From positions 81,001-145,000 of the forward strand of contig OX359199.1 in NCBI GenBank assembly GCA_947172415.1: DNA of 64,000 nucleotides. The letters are read 5' to 3'. This DNA is from Chondrosia reniformis (lineage: Eukaryota; Porifera; Demospongiae; Chondrillida; Chondrillidae). The notes beneath the pieces were generated by a model. That model saw only the letters and a program-made list of their open reading frames with translations, had not been told where the DNA came from and ran no database searches. Shown in pieces: positions 33,378 to 47,940 of this stretch (positions are counted from its first letter, which is position 1; each line of letters opens with the position of its first letter). The position numbers and the translations under genes are program-made.

Positions 33378-36300
33378 ATGGCCGAAAGGGGTGAGTTGCA
33401 GCTTGCGATCATTTGCACCTGATAATAAACTGATTTGATGAACAGCTGATACGCACTTTAATGGTTTCATTCAGTAATTTTAATCAGTACATTTGTAATC
33501 TACATTACTCCGTCTTCTACTTCCCTAATATCCTTTGCTTTGTGTAGATCTATCTCCTAGACAGCCGCTTCCCCAACAAATTAGATCTTTTGTTAAAAGT
33601 ATTCACGATCAGTTGGTAAAGTTCAGCGATGTGGGTAGAATATCCACCTCACTCCACCAGCGTGGGGCTATCTCAGAGAGCGAACTGCAGCGAATAGGTA
33701 CGCAGACACAGGAGGCAAGAGCAGCTAACAGCGCTCTGTACCTGATCTTGGTTACTGACCCGAGCGAGAAGAAGTTGAGGATTCTGTCGGCTGTGCTCAA
33801 AGAAGACTCTTCCCACGGTAATCATCTGGAACTAGCGGAGATGATTGATAAATATTTAGCAAGTAAGTTTAAAAGCACTTTAGAGGGCAGCCGGTAATTG
33901 ACAATTAAAAGCCTACAATGGAAGAGGCAACTTGCCTCCTTTAGAACCTGTATACATAGACCTGTGCATGGTGTAAGGTCGAAAGTTTACTTGTTCCAGC
34001 TTAAAGCCTCACTCAAAATGATATACATTTCTACTGGGTGGCCTTCTCCCTTCAGATGCCACACCTCCCAAGCCAACCTCACCCCCATCAGCTACAGAAA
34101 CTCAGCCAACACCTCTACTTTCTGACATCTCAGAGATTGACACCTGGAAACCTGTCATTAAAGCTTTTGAGGATCGAAAGCAACTCTTAAAATATCCAGG
34201 AGCATATAAGCTTAAAGAAAAGTACACTTCAATAAATGAGAAATTGGGAAAGTGTCTCTCAGACCTATCTGAAAAGCAGTTGAAAAGCCTTCATTGTGCA
34301 GTCCGCACTGGAATTAAAGGCCATTTCAGCAAGCAGATTCCAGTAGACCTTCCACTATCTGAATATGATATCCTTGACTACATTTTTGAATGGAGCAGTC
34401 CCTTGGATGTGCGACTTATTGCTGATGCTGCAGAAGCTATAGGAGAAACAGAAGCTCTCAAGGAATCCATTTCTGACCACAAATTTGATGTTATCAAGTT
34501 TGCCACAGAAGCACTTGGAAATCTTCCAAAGGAAAGAGCAGAGCTTCCTGCTGATGACAACCACACCCACTTGGGGATAAAGGTCAACCAGGATCCTGAT
34601 GACTACATGTTGGCTGAGCTATTTCGCTTGCAGTTCTACTTGATAGAAATCCTTGGTATCGATAAAGTTCTGTTTGAAGGATTTGCTGAAGGCTCCACCA
34701 TGGTGATGTTCCGACTGATGAAGGAGGCTGCGGTGATGATTGCTCCAATCCTCCTGTCACATGTGTGTCAGCTGAGAGAGTTTGGAGTTGAGAAGGTCAT
34801 TGTATTTGGCTACTTTGCCATTGATGTTCAACTTGGAACTCTGCATGTTCCTTCAGTGAGTACATCATTACATTTGTAAGGCCATTAACATCATGTTATA
34901 TTTAGGCCAATTATTGACTGTGCCATATTTGTACCACTTGCATATTATATTGGGTAGTTTACTACACCAAATAAGTGTATGCACCGCTTTGATTCTGTCC
35001 CAGTGATAGCTACAGCTATGATGTCCACTGTATATGGTATGCAAGGAATTATTAGCCATAGCAATTGCATGTGTCTTTGGCTTTTGTCAGTATATTTTGT
35101 ATTGTTGTATTCAATACATATGTATGTCATAACTATATATATGTGTATATATTGCTGGCCTATTTAATATTACTTTTATACATTTTAAAGCAGCTTGATT
35201 GTGAACTGCATGCATTATAAACAAGGTCTTATCATAGTAGTTGTGGTTCAATTGCTGTTGGTCGTATGGTTAGTTTGTATTCCTATTCTCAGAAAACTCC
35301 AACTCAGTCCAGAGAGAAATATAAGGCAGATATGAAGAGTATGGAGGGAATGCACCACATGACAATGGTGGAGCTTGATGCTCTAAAGACTAAACTGGGA
35401 GGCAAAGAAGAAGAACTGAGTCAGTCACAGAACGAGCTGAAGAGAGCAAGGGAAGAGTTGTTGAAATGTAGAGGAGAAGTGAAGCAGTTGAAAGAAGTGA
35501 GATTGACAGTAGCACACTCACTCTAAATGACTGTATTCCTCACCAATGTAACATCCCACACGTACAAGTCTGTATAATCCATGTACTGTGCACGTGTAAA
35601 GGTGTTGTTACATTTGATATACGAGTATCACAAGTATAGACCTGTCTGTGTCTGTTTGCAGCTGGTGGATGTAGATTTGGTTGAGAAGGTGGAGTCACTG
35701 AAGAGGCAACTGGAGGAGAAATCCAGTCGTGAGAAAGAGGAAGAAAAGCAAACTATATCAGATGTTGTAAGTAGTGACTACATGATGTACAAATTGTATG
35801 TATTACATTGCGCTATAGCACAGCTTTAAGGGTAATATATATATCCCAGACAAGCAAATTACATACAGTATGTGTAGCTCATATATTAAGTTGTAGTTGT
35901 AAGCCTTTAATTGTATAATGTTAATGTTATGAATGAAAGATTACAAAGAAACTGTAGTCTGTTAAAACATTTGCTGAGGTCAATAAACTTAATTCTCCCG
36001 ATGTCTGCTGGACAGGGATTTCAAGTGTAGGGTAGATAGGAACTTGGTGGCTGTAGATTTCAGAAGCTTTAGAATTACTATTACTCCCATGCCAAGTAGG
36101 AATAAATATATATTAGCTCTGTCATTAGACAATCAACTATTAAACAGGGTCAACTTCTGAGGTAGGGACAACCTCCATCTATATCTTTCTGTCTGTCTTT
36201 AATTAAGGCTAAGGAACTTGAAGCTCTAGAAGAACAAGTTCATAATCAAAAGGTGAGGTTCCTGTTTGTATTATTATATTTCCAAGTCAATAATAATAAT

Positions 36301-38851
36301 CATCCATTTTCTGCATAATTTGTCATACATACATACGTATGTAAGGTTAATCCTTAATATCTAGTAATTTTTTGGTTTACTAGAACCCGAGTACTCTAAT
36401 TTGTATGGCTATATGGACAAACTTCCACTTGTGTTTATATATGTATTTAGATGAGACTAGTTATGACAGAAGATGAAAACAACACACTGTCTAAAGAATT
36501 ATCAATTTTAAAGCTTGAGAAAGAGAGAGTTGAAGATGGACTATTAAGTGAAAAGAAAGAATTGAAAACAGAATTATTGTCTGTCACAAATAAATTAGAT
36601 GAAATTACTAAGCAACTCTTATTGCTGGAAGTGAGATATGTACTTACCTTCTATATTCCTTTTAAAGATATGGTGTTATGCTAGTAGTAAATTATTAATA
36701 TATATACTTACGAATAAGTATCCTAATTTATTGAGACTCAGGATGACTGCTGATGAAGACCTCCGGGTTGAAACGTTCAATTTGTTTTTAATTACAATTG
36801 TTGCTGAGTCTCAATAAATTAGTATACTCATTATGAACGCAACAAAAAACCCTTATCACTTCATGTACGTATATGGATATCTTATAATTTAGAATGAATT
36901 TCAGCAATTGAAAGAAGTGAAAGAGGACTTGTGTGTTGAATTAAAAAGGCTGAAGGAAAAAGTAAGTATATAAAAATTACTCTGATATATACAGATACGT
37001 ACATTGGAACCTCTTAAGAGCTTAGGTAGGAGTGCTGGAAAAATTAGGTGTCAGATAAATAAGTTTCTTCAAGAATATCACTTACAATGGTTCATCCGAT
37101 TTCAGGACCAAATTCCTTCAGTACAATTGCCCTAATCTCCTCCTGTGTTTACTTGGGTCTTGTTGTTTGTAAATGCAGATTTTTGCCCTTAAAGTCACAG
37201 ATATAGAGAAGTCCTTGAACTTTAATATCAATACCATGTGTATCTCACTGGGCTATAGAATATGGACACACAGAATAGGTCTTGAAAGAAGTATATACAT
37301 AATATATGTATAGCTTTCTAATGTAAATCTGTCATACGTAATAATTTTTGCAATTCTTAGGAAGCAAAGCGCAGTCGACCAACTATTGGCAGTCTAGCTG
37401 ATTTCATTCCTAAAATGTCACCTAAATGGTACGAGCTTGCACATGCCTTAGATATGGATACGTTGGCAGACTCTCTGAAGCAAAGAGAATCGGACGATGA
37501 TAGAAAATGTTTGCAAATTCTAAAGGAATGGATAAACTCTGGAAAAAATGTTTCCTTCGAAAGGTTGTACACAGCACTGTCGTCTCCTCTGGTAGGCCTC
37601 CCAGAAGTAGCCAAGGAGATACGTTCCAAAGTGAGTGGGCATGAACACTGTCCAGTAAGCTTATAATAATAACCTTTAGATATTAAATTGAAATAAAGGA
37701 TTCATTAGAACAGCATAAATCTGTAAGCTTTGTATGGTCTCTGCACAAATGTAAGGGAGGAAGAATTGATCACATGATTCTGTAAATTTACTATAGTTTC
37801 TGAACTCTTACTTACAATAGCTTGAGCTTGACCTTACATAATTCTGTTACAGGTGTTCCAAGCTGTTCCTCTGCAGGAATGCAGAGACAAACTGTTTCCT
37901 CTCACAATCAATACCACTCAATACCCAATACTGCATGCCACGGGTGTCATCTCAGACAGTAAGAGAAAGTTGATCATCTGTGGAGCTACATCTCCAAAAC
38001 GAGAAGATGCTATGAAGGTGTTCCAATTTGACATGGTCAGTGGAGAGTGGCAGCTCCTCTGTATAGCTCCACAGTACAGATGCGGTGTCACCTGTATGGA
38101 AGGGTCCCTGATAGTCATTGGAGGATACAAGTGCGGAGAAGAGGAGTCTCAAGACACCATCACCAATCAAGTCTCCAGTTGGATTTTAGGTGATCTGGTC
38201 ATTCCGAAGAAAAAGGAATGGAATTCTACCAAATACCCATCCATGCATGAAAAGCGATTTCGTCCAGGTGTTGCTTGCCATGACAATGTAATTGTGGTAG
38301 CTGGAGGTACCAGCAAAGGTCCTTTGGAAGGTGGGTTTAGCAGTAATGATATTCATGACAGTGTAGAAGTGTTGAAGGATGGATCTAAACAGTGGACTCT
38401 ACTGAAGAATTGTTTGCCGAAGCCACTCTTTGCAGCCAGTCTCTCTCAGATAGGGGAGTACCTCTACCTTGCTAGTGGCTTTAATGGTGAGTTTACGTTT
38501 GAACGTAACGCGTGGAAAGTAAAATGGCAGGACCTTCCGACTGAAATTCGAGGATGGGAATGCTTAAAGACCCAACCACCAGTTGTTGATGCCTCATTAT
38601 TAGAGAGGGCGAGTCATCCGATACTGATTGGAGGGTTTAAAGGTCAAGAGGCCTCCAGTGACATCTTTATGTACACTGATCAAGATGATTGGCAACGAAT
38701 TGGCCAATTGCACCATGCACGGGGTCGTCCCTGTGTTGTTGCAATTAATGCAACATCCTTTATGGTTGTTGGAGGAACAACAAGCTTGAAGGTGAAAGAA
38801 TGGATGAAGGAAGAATCTTACAAGAAACAAATGGAACTCGTATATTATTAG
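33378..38851 (+). CDS. CARD - middle domain - coiled coil - death domain - kelch protein
   Basis: Ten exons (33378-33390, 33548-33862, 34056-34855, 35293-35496, 35662-35766, 36208-36252, 36451-36630, 36893-36961, 37361-37630, 37853-38851) sum to exactly 3000 nt, 999 residues, with every phase closing. Residues about 10-109 are a CARD-like bundle (HDQLVKFSDVGRISTSLHQR ... LAEMIDKYLA). Residues 110-376 have a Pro-rich linker and a helical domain ending in MVMFRLMKEAAVM..GVEKVIVFGYFAID. Residues 377-577 are a Lys/Glu/Leu coiled coil spread over five small exons. Residues 578-667 are a death domain (SLADFIPKMSPKWYELAHAL). Residues 668-999 are a kelch propeller. CARD and death domains nucleate caspase or NF-kB signalling complexes, coiled coils oligomerise and kelch binds partners, so a signalling scaffold is inferred. 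It is the only intact long member of the local family and is convergent with CARS. Confidence 0.88.
36723..36822 (+). mobile_element. 100-bp inverted-repeat element with hammerhead-like core
   Basis: Perfect 19-bp terminal inverted repeats (CTAATTTATTGAGACTCAG at 36723-36741 and its complement at 36804-36822; 23 of 24 if extended outward). Between them lie CTGATGA (36750-36756), a short GC hairpin and GAAACGTTC (36770-36778). It sits in the coiled-coil intron between exons ending 36630 and starting 36893. Confidence 0.65.
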
Positions 38852-39055
38852 GAATTTCCAGACAGTCATTGACACATTTAAGTATATTCATTGCAAGCAT
38901 ATGCATGTATTTTTATATAGTTTATATAAAAGGAGGTTTGTAGTTCTATATATTTTCTTGCACAAGTATGCAAATATTAGTAAGAACTTACATATGAAGT
39001 ACAAGGTTTAACTTGTAATTAATTTAAAATTGATAATTTTAATTAATTATTAATT

Positions 39056-42000
39056 TCATTGTTTCTGCTGAAGATATTTATGATATTTATCATTTTGTGT
39101 TTGCCACATTTTATTCAGTTTCTTCCTCTGCTTATCACTCAGGGTTTTACCCTCAGCATCATGAGTGGGGATACCCTACATGAGAGGTAGTCATGTCACA
39201 TGACCATCACATGACACTGCTAGATGGTCAGCACCTGTTCATCAAACTGGCTATACTTGTCAGTTTCACTCTTAAACATTTCTTCAGGAGGTACCTTCAT
39301 CAGCTCCTCTCGTTTCAACTGCACACAAACACACACATGGTCAAATACAGACTGGTCAAATACAGACTGGTCAAATACAGACATGGTCAAATCAATATGT
39401 CCTAAACTATCACAGTGTGTCCGACTGACTCTACTTTCTTCAAGTTTCCTTTTCTGCTCATCCTTCAACTTTTGTTTCTCTTCTTGTTTCTATATTAGGA
39501 ATGAGAAGATTGCAAAACAGGTCACATGACAGTCACATGACCTCCATATGCCAACCATTCTCTCCTCTTCTTTTGCTTGTCTAATTGCTTCTTTTCCAAC
39601 AATCTTTATAACAGAACAACCATCCTTATCCTCCAGTCTCACTCCCAGTTCAGCCAAATCCTCATTCCGAAGTCTGTCACAAGCTTCCAATAAGGCCTCA
39701 TCTGAAATGAGATTAGAAATGGTAATACCATAACCTAATGATAGGGGTTTACTCACTCTTTGTTTTTAGAGCCTCTATACGTACAGTCTCCCTAAATTGA
39801 GCCAGCAACTCCAAATAAGGCATTGCTACAGCCTCCTATAGCAACATAAATATATCACCATGGCAACCAGTACATCTAAGGATCGTCTTATAGTGTTATA
39901 CAACACATTCAACAGTCTCACTTGAGACAACGAAGTAGCATTCTCAAGTGGAAATCCAACACTAGAGTCATCAGTTACGACACCAAACACCTAGTGACCA
40001 GTGATCAGTGTAACAGTAAGTGCACCTTCCTCAAGCAATGATGTGCAATGTGAATATTGCATGTAGTTGTATATATAATAGTACCTATTACATGTAGTTG
40101 TATATATAATAGTACCTATTACATGTAGTTGTATATATAACAGTACCTATTACATGTGGTTGTATATATAACAGTACCTATTACATGTAGTTGTATATAT
40201 AACAGTACCTATTACATGTAGTTGTATATATAACAGTACCTATTACATGTAGTTGTATATATAACAGTACCTATTACATGTAGTTGTATATATAGAGTAT
40301 ATTAATACAATGTTGACCTTAAACATATTCATGAGGTACTGTGCTATGGTTGTAAGTAGAACGCTGTCACTCTGCTGGTCTCTAGACTTCATGTAGAGAT
40401 TGGAGGCACTGACTAGCTCTCTCATGTACTTCATAACACTTGGAGTATCTATCGAGTCTGTCGAGAGTTAGGGATGGAGGGGAGGAGATGGTAGAGGGAT
40501 GGAGGTGAGGAGATGGTAGAGGGATGGAGGGGAGGAGATGGTAGAGGGATGGAGGTGAGGAGATGGTAGAGGGATGGAGGGGAGGAGATGGTAGAGGGAT
40601 GGAGGGGAGGAGATGGTAGAGGGATGGAGGTGAGGAGATGGTAGAGGGATGGAGGGGAGGAGATGGTAGAGGGATGGAGTGGAGACGATGGTAAAGGGAT
40701 GGAGGGGAGGAGATGGTAGAGGAATGGAGGGGAGGAGATGGTAGAGGGATGGAGTGGAGGTGATGGTAGAGGGATGGAGGGGAGGAGATGGTAGAGGGAT
40801 GGAGTGGAGGTGATGGTAGAGGGATGGAGGGGAGGTGATGGTAGAGGGATGGAGGTGAGGAGATGGTAGAGGGATGGAGTGGAGACGATGGTAAAGGGAT
40901 GGAGGGGAGGAGATGGTAGAGGAATGGAGGGGAGGAGATGGTAGAGGGATGGAGGGGAGGAGATGGTAGAGGGATGGAGGTAAGGAGATGGTAGAGGGAT
41001 GGAGTGGAGGTGATGGTAGAGGGATGGAGGGGAGGAGATGGTAGAGGGATGGAGGGGAGGAGATGGTAGAGGGATGGAGGGGAGGAGATGGTAGAGGGAT
41101 GGAGGGGAGGAGATGGTAGAGGGATGGAGGGGAGGAGATGGTAGAGGGATGGAGGTGATGGTAGAGGGTAGAGGGATGGAGGGGAGGAGATGGTAGAGGG
41201 ATGGAGGGGAGGAGATGGTAGAGGGATGGAGTGGAGGTGATGGTAGAGGGATGGATGGGAGGAGATGGTAGAGGGATGGAGGGGAGGAGATGGTAGAGGG
41301 TAGAGGGATGGAGGGGGGAGGAGATGGTAGAGGGATGGAGGGGAGGAGATGGTAGAGGGATTAAGGTTTACTAACTACAGAGAGCTTCATGAATAAAAGT
41401 CTTCTTTTCTTCAAATCTACATTAATACAATATACTTTACTATGACATGGCATAGCAACAGTTGCTACAGCAACTTACACTTTCTCCAGGTCACTCTCCT
41501 CGTGGCTCCACTTCTTGTACTGGTCCAGTATGGACTTGGAGCAAGCTCTCCTCTGCAGGTCCTTCACTGACAGAAAGAACTCCTACCAGACACACCAGAG
41601 GGAATGGAGCATCTGCAAGTGGGTGTGTCCATGAGGTGGGTGTGTCTGTGAGGTGGGTGTGTCTGTGAGGTGGGTGTGTCTGTAAGAGGTGGGTGTGTCT
41701 GTGAGGTGGGTGTATCTGTAAGGTGGGTGTGTCTGTGAGGTGGGTGTGTCTGTAAGAGGTGGGTGTGTCTGTAAGAGATGGGTGTGCCTGTGAGGTGGGT
41801 GTGTCTGTAAGAGGTGGGTGTGTCTGTAAGAGGTGGGTGTATCTGTAAGGTGGGTGTATCTGTGAGGTGGGTGTGTCTGTAAGAGGTGGGTGTGTCTGTA
41901 AGAGATGGGTGTGTCTGTAAGAGATGGGTGTGCCTGTGAGGTGGGTGTGTCCGTAAGAGGTGGGTGTGTCTGTAAGAGGTGGGTGTGTCCCTGCCTGGTA

Positions 42001-44590
42001 CATCTTCTCAGTCTGCTTTGCCTCTCCCATAGTGTTCTGACTGTAGTCCAAAGTGGCGTCCCACGAATGGAGGAGGAAGGCCAGCCTCAACTGACGAGCA
42101 CTGTTCTGACTCAGCGCTTCCTAATAAGGAAATGGGAAGGCACTCGTAATACAGTGAAGCCTGTCTATGCGGTCGACATCTAAACTTGGCTTTAATAGAG
42201 AGGTGGCCACATTGTAGAAATGGTTGTGGTTACACTCACTTTGATAGTGATAAAATTCTTTAATGACTTTGACATTTTGCATCCTTCTATAGTCAAGTGT
42301 CCAGTGTGCAGGAAGTAATTAACCCACTGATCGTATTGATAGTGAGCCTATTGGACACAAACAGGAAGTAATTAACCCACTGATCGTATTGATAGTGAGC
42401 CTAGGGGACATAAACAGGAAGTAATTAACCCACTGATCGTATTGATAGTGAGCCTAGGGGACATAAACAGGAAGTTACATTTTAGGCATTCAGTGTCATA
42501 TTGTTGGTACTCACTTCACACTGAGCAATCTCGTTGTCATGGTGAGGAAACTTGAGATCCACTCCACCAGTGTGGATATCAATACGAGGTCCCAAAATGT
42601 AGCTACAGAGTGTAAGACACTACTTCACTCAAAGTGATTCACCAGTATCAGCAAGAGAGGTAAAATTATAGGATTATGTATACACTGTATAATATATAAT
42701 ACAAAATATATACTGGAGTATTTATGTTTTATAACACATAATGGCCTGTGTTGGAGACGAGCAGTACTCACTCGGCCATCACTGAGCACTCGATGTGCCA
42801 GCCAGGTCTCCCCTTCCCCCAGGGGCTGTCCCAAGATGGTTCTCCCGGTTTAGAGGCCTTCCACAGAGCAAAGTCATTTTTGAAACGCTTCTCTCTCAGC
42901 ACATCATCCACAGAGGTCAGTACTCCTGCAAATCAGCTACCAGTAGAGATGGTACCACTTGTAACTGTGAACAAACCTTCTCCCTCTTGTAAGGCGGCCA
43001 TATCTCCAACCGCAGTCGGGACCAGCTTGGCGTAAGAGTGGTTCTCTGAGAACTTTCTAGTGTCAAAGTACACAGACCCGTTTGACTCATACCTGAAAGG
43101 GAGGGGAGAGGAGGGAGAGGAGGGGGAGGGGGAGGGGAGGGGGAGGGGGAGGGGAGGGGGAGAGGAGGGGAGGGTAGAGACATTTCCAGTTGGCTGTGGA
43201 GACATGGTGTGGTTGCCATGGTTACATACCCATATCCATTGTCTACTATTTTCTGTACAAAGGTAATAACTTCCGGCACATGCTCCGTTACCCTGGTGAT
43301 GACATCAGCGGGGAGCACATTAAGGGCGGCCATGTCTTTATGAAACTCCTCCTCCCAGTAACGAGCAAGGGAGGCAAATACACTGTGATCTGACAAGGAG
43401 GAGCCGAACTGGAGGGGAAGGAGAGTGGACGTGGGTAGTATAGATGGGTGTGGCTGGTGGGCGTGGCAGCTTGGTTGGGGTAGTATAGATGGGTGTGACT
43501 GAGTGGGTGTGGCCCTACCTGAGAATCAAGCCAGTTGCTAAGTGGATCAGCTACTGCATCAATCATTTGCTGAACACTCAGTTCACTTTGACCAGATCTA
43601 CTATTGGAAATAGCTTCGCTAGCCCTCGACTGCAGGAAATTACTATTATTGACATGTCATAGATACTAGTATAAATAAAATACTAACTAACCAGCATTCC
43701 TTCAAGCAAAGCTTTCTTTGGCGGATCTGTTTCTTTATCAATCTTAACTTTTAAGGGCTGACCAATTGAGAGACATACAACAGATATTATATTGTAACCA
43801 AACACGATATTTACATGCATACATGTACTTTACTCAAACCCTTCATTTCAGACAATATATACTTTTTATATTACATTTATATTATTCATATGTGCTACAT
43901 ACTTCTATACATTTCTCCATATCTGATAAGACACATTCCTTGTCAGTTGCTTTAGATCGATACTCCTTCAAAAGATGCGCCTTTCTTGCTCCAAATATAA
44001 TCTTATCATCGACATCTGTCACATTCATGGCGTACAAGATATCGTAGTTGAAGTACGTGGACATGACCCTCCTCAGAATGTCAAACGATATGTAGGATCT
44101 GCACCACATCAACATCAACGGAGGACATCAAAGGAGGACATCAAAGGAGGACATCAAAGGAGGACATCAAAGGGAGGCTCACCTGGCATGTCCCATGTGA
44201 GAGGCGTCATATACAGTTGGTCCACAGGAGTACCATGTGACCCTACACCCACTCATCGGCACAAACTCCTCCTACACACATGAATAATTAACAAGGGATG
44301 ATTTAGTGAACATCAGCAACATTACAGACTTTTAACAAAATTTCATACAAATCCATATACAGGGAATAGAATATTATTCCATGAGTCACTCTATAACACA
44401 ATGATTGCATGTATGATCCACCAATATTGTACAGTACTGTATTAGATTGTCTTCACTTCTCCATTACATAACACCTCATTCGGCGGATCTGACATACCTT
44501 TCGCTTTGTCAGGCTGTTGTACAATTTCAACTTTGGTCCATCTTTCGGTTGCGGGATCTCCCAGGAAACGGGTGCGCCTTCTCCGCTCAT
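39056..44590 (-). CDS. CARS1: Cysteinyl-tRNA synthetase
   Basis: About twenty exons, roughly 720 residues (human CARS1 about 748). Order from the 5' end: 44590-44498, 44271-44183, 44098-43903, 43757-43692, 43629-43519, 43408-43230, 43092-42977, two exons within about 42925-42515, 42347-42240, 42120-41995, 41582-41479, 41416-41376, 40457-40318, 39990-39922, four small exons down to about 39230, and 39175-39056. The class I HIGH motif is in [20 protein letters not shown]. Metal- and substrate-binding blocks ([25 protein letters not shown]) and KMSKS in [15 protein letters not shown] are present, plus the animal C-terminal extension ending [12 protein letters not shown]. It charges tRNA-Cys. The frame extends 32 codons upstream to an ATG at 44686 with a basic, acid-poor leader. 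One intron after 41995 has a GC donor. Confidence 0.95.
40065..40290. repeat. 31-bp minisatellite (CCTATTACATGTAGTTGTAT...)
   Basis: Seven near-identical units in a CARS intron, next to the exon ending at 40318. Confidence 0.95.
40470..41365. repeat. 25-bp purine minisatellite in CARS intron
   Basis: About 35 units built on GGGATGGAGGGGAGGAG plus ATGGTAGA, with GTGAGG, GTGGAGG and ACGATGG variants arranged in higher-order blocks. On the coding strand it is pyrimidine-rich. Confidence 0.95.
41625..41990. repeat. GGTGGGTGTGTCTGTAAGA minisatellite
   Basis: About 19 units, homologous to 32000-32660. It abuts the GC donor of the exon at 41995-42120. Confidence 0.95.
42300..42475. repeat. 53-bp array overlapping the KMSKS exon boundary
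   Basis: The exon-proximal unit is the real 5' part of exon 42347-42240. Two to three further copies extend upstream into the intron, each with a CCTAG acceptor and the [19 protein letters not shown] bases. Confidence 0.9.
44103..44172. repeat. 13-bp tandem repeat GGAGGACATCAAA
   Basis: Four to five copies in the 84-bp CARS intron between exons 44271-44183 and 44098-43903. Confidence 0.85.
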
Positions 44591-44777
44591 CCTCTCCGAT
44601 CCAAACCGTCTCAAGAGGTTTACCTTCACTTGAAAGTATCTTCCGATTCGCTGACTAACGAGCAGAGCCGTGATGATCGGCATCAAACCAGAAGCCCAAA
44701 CAAATACACGTGGGTGATAGCTGTAACCACAAGTGTTTAAATTACAGGAAATTGTGTTTCATATTATAATACTCTAT

Positions 44778-47748
<2,971 letters not shown>

Positions 47749-47940
47749 TTTTCTGGTGACAAACAAACGAGGCACTTAATCATATTCATAGTTTACATAA
47801 GTTTGAACATGTGACCATTAGCATGTTAGCTGTCCTTTGTTAATGTATCACTAATAGTAATTAATCATCATATTTATTACTATCATATAATATAAATTAT
47901 TACATGTATGTACATTCACAGTTTTCTAATGTATTTCTGT

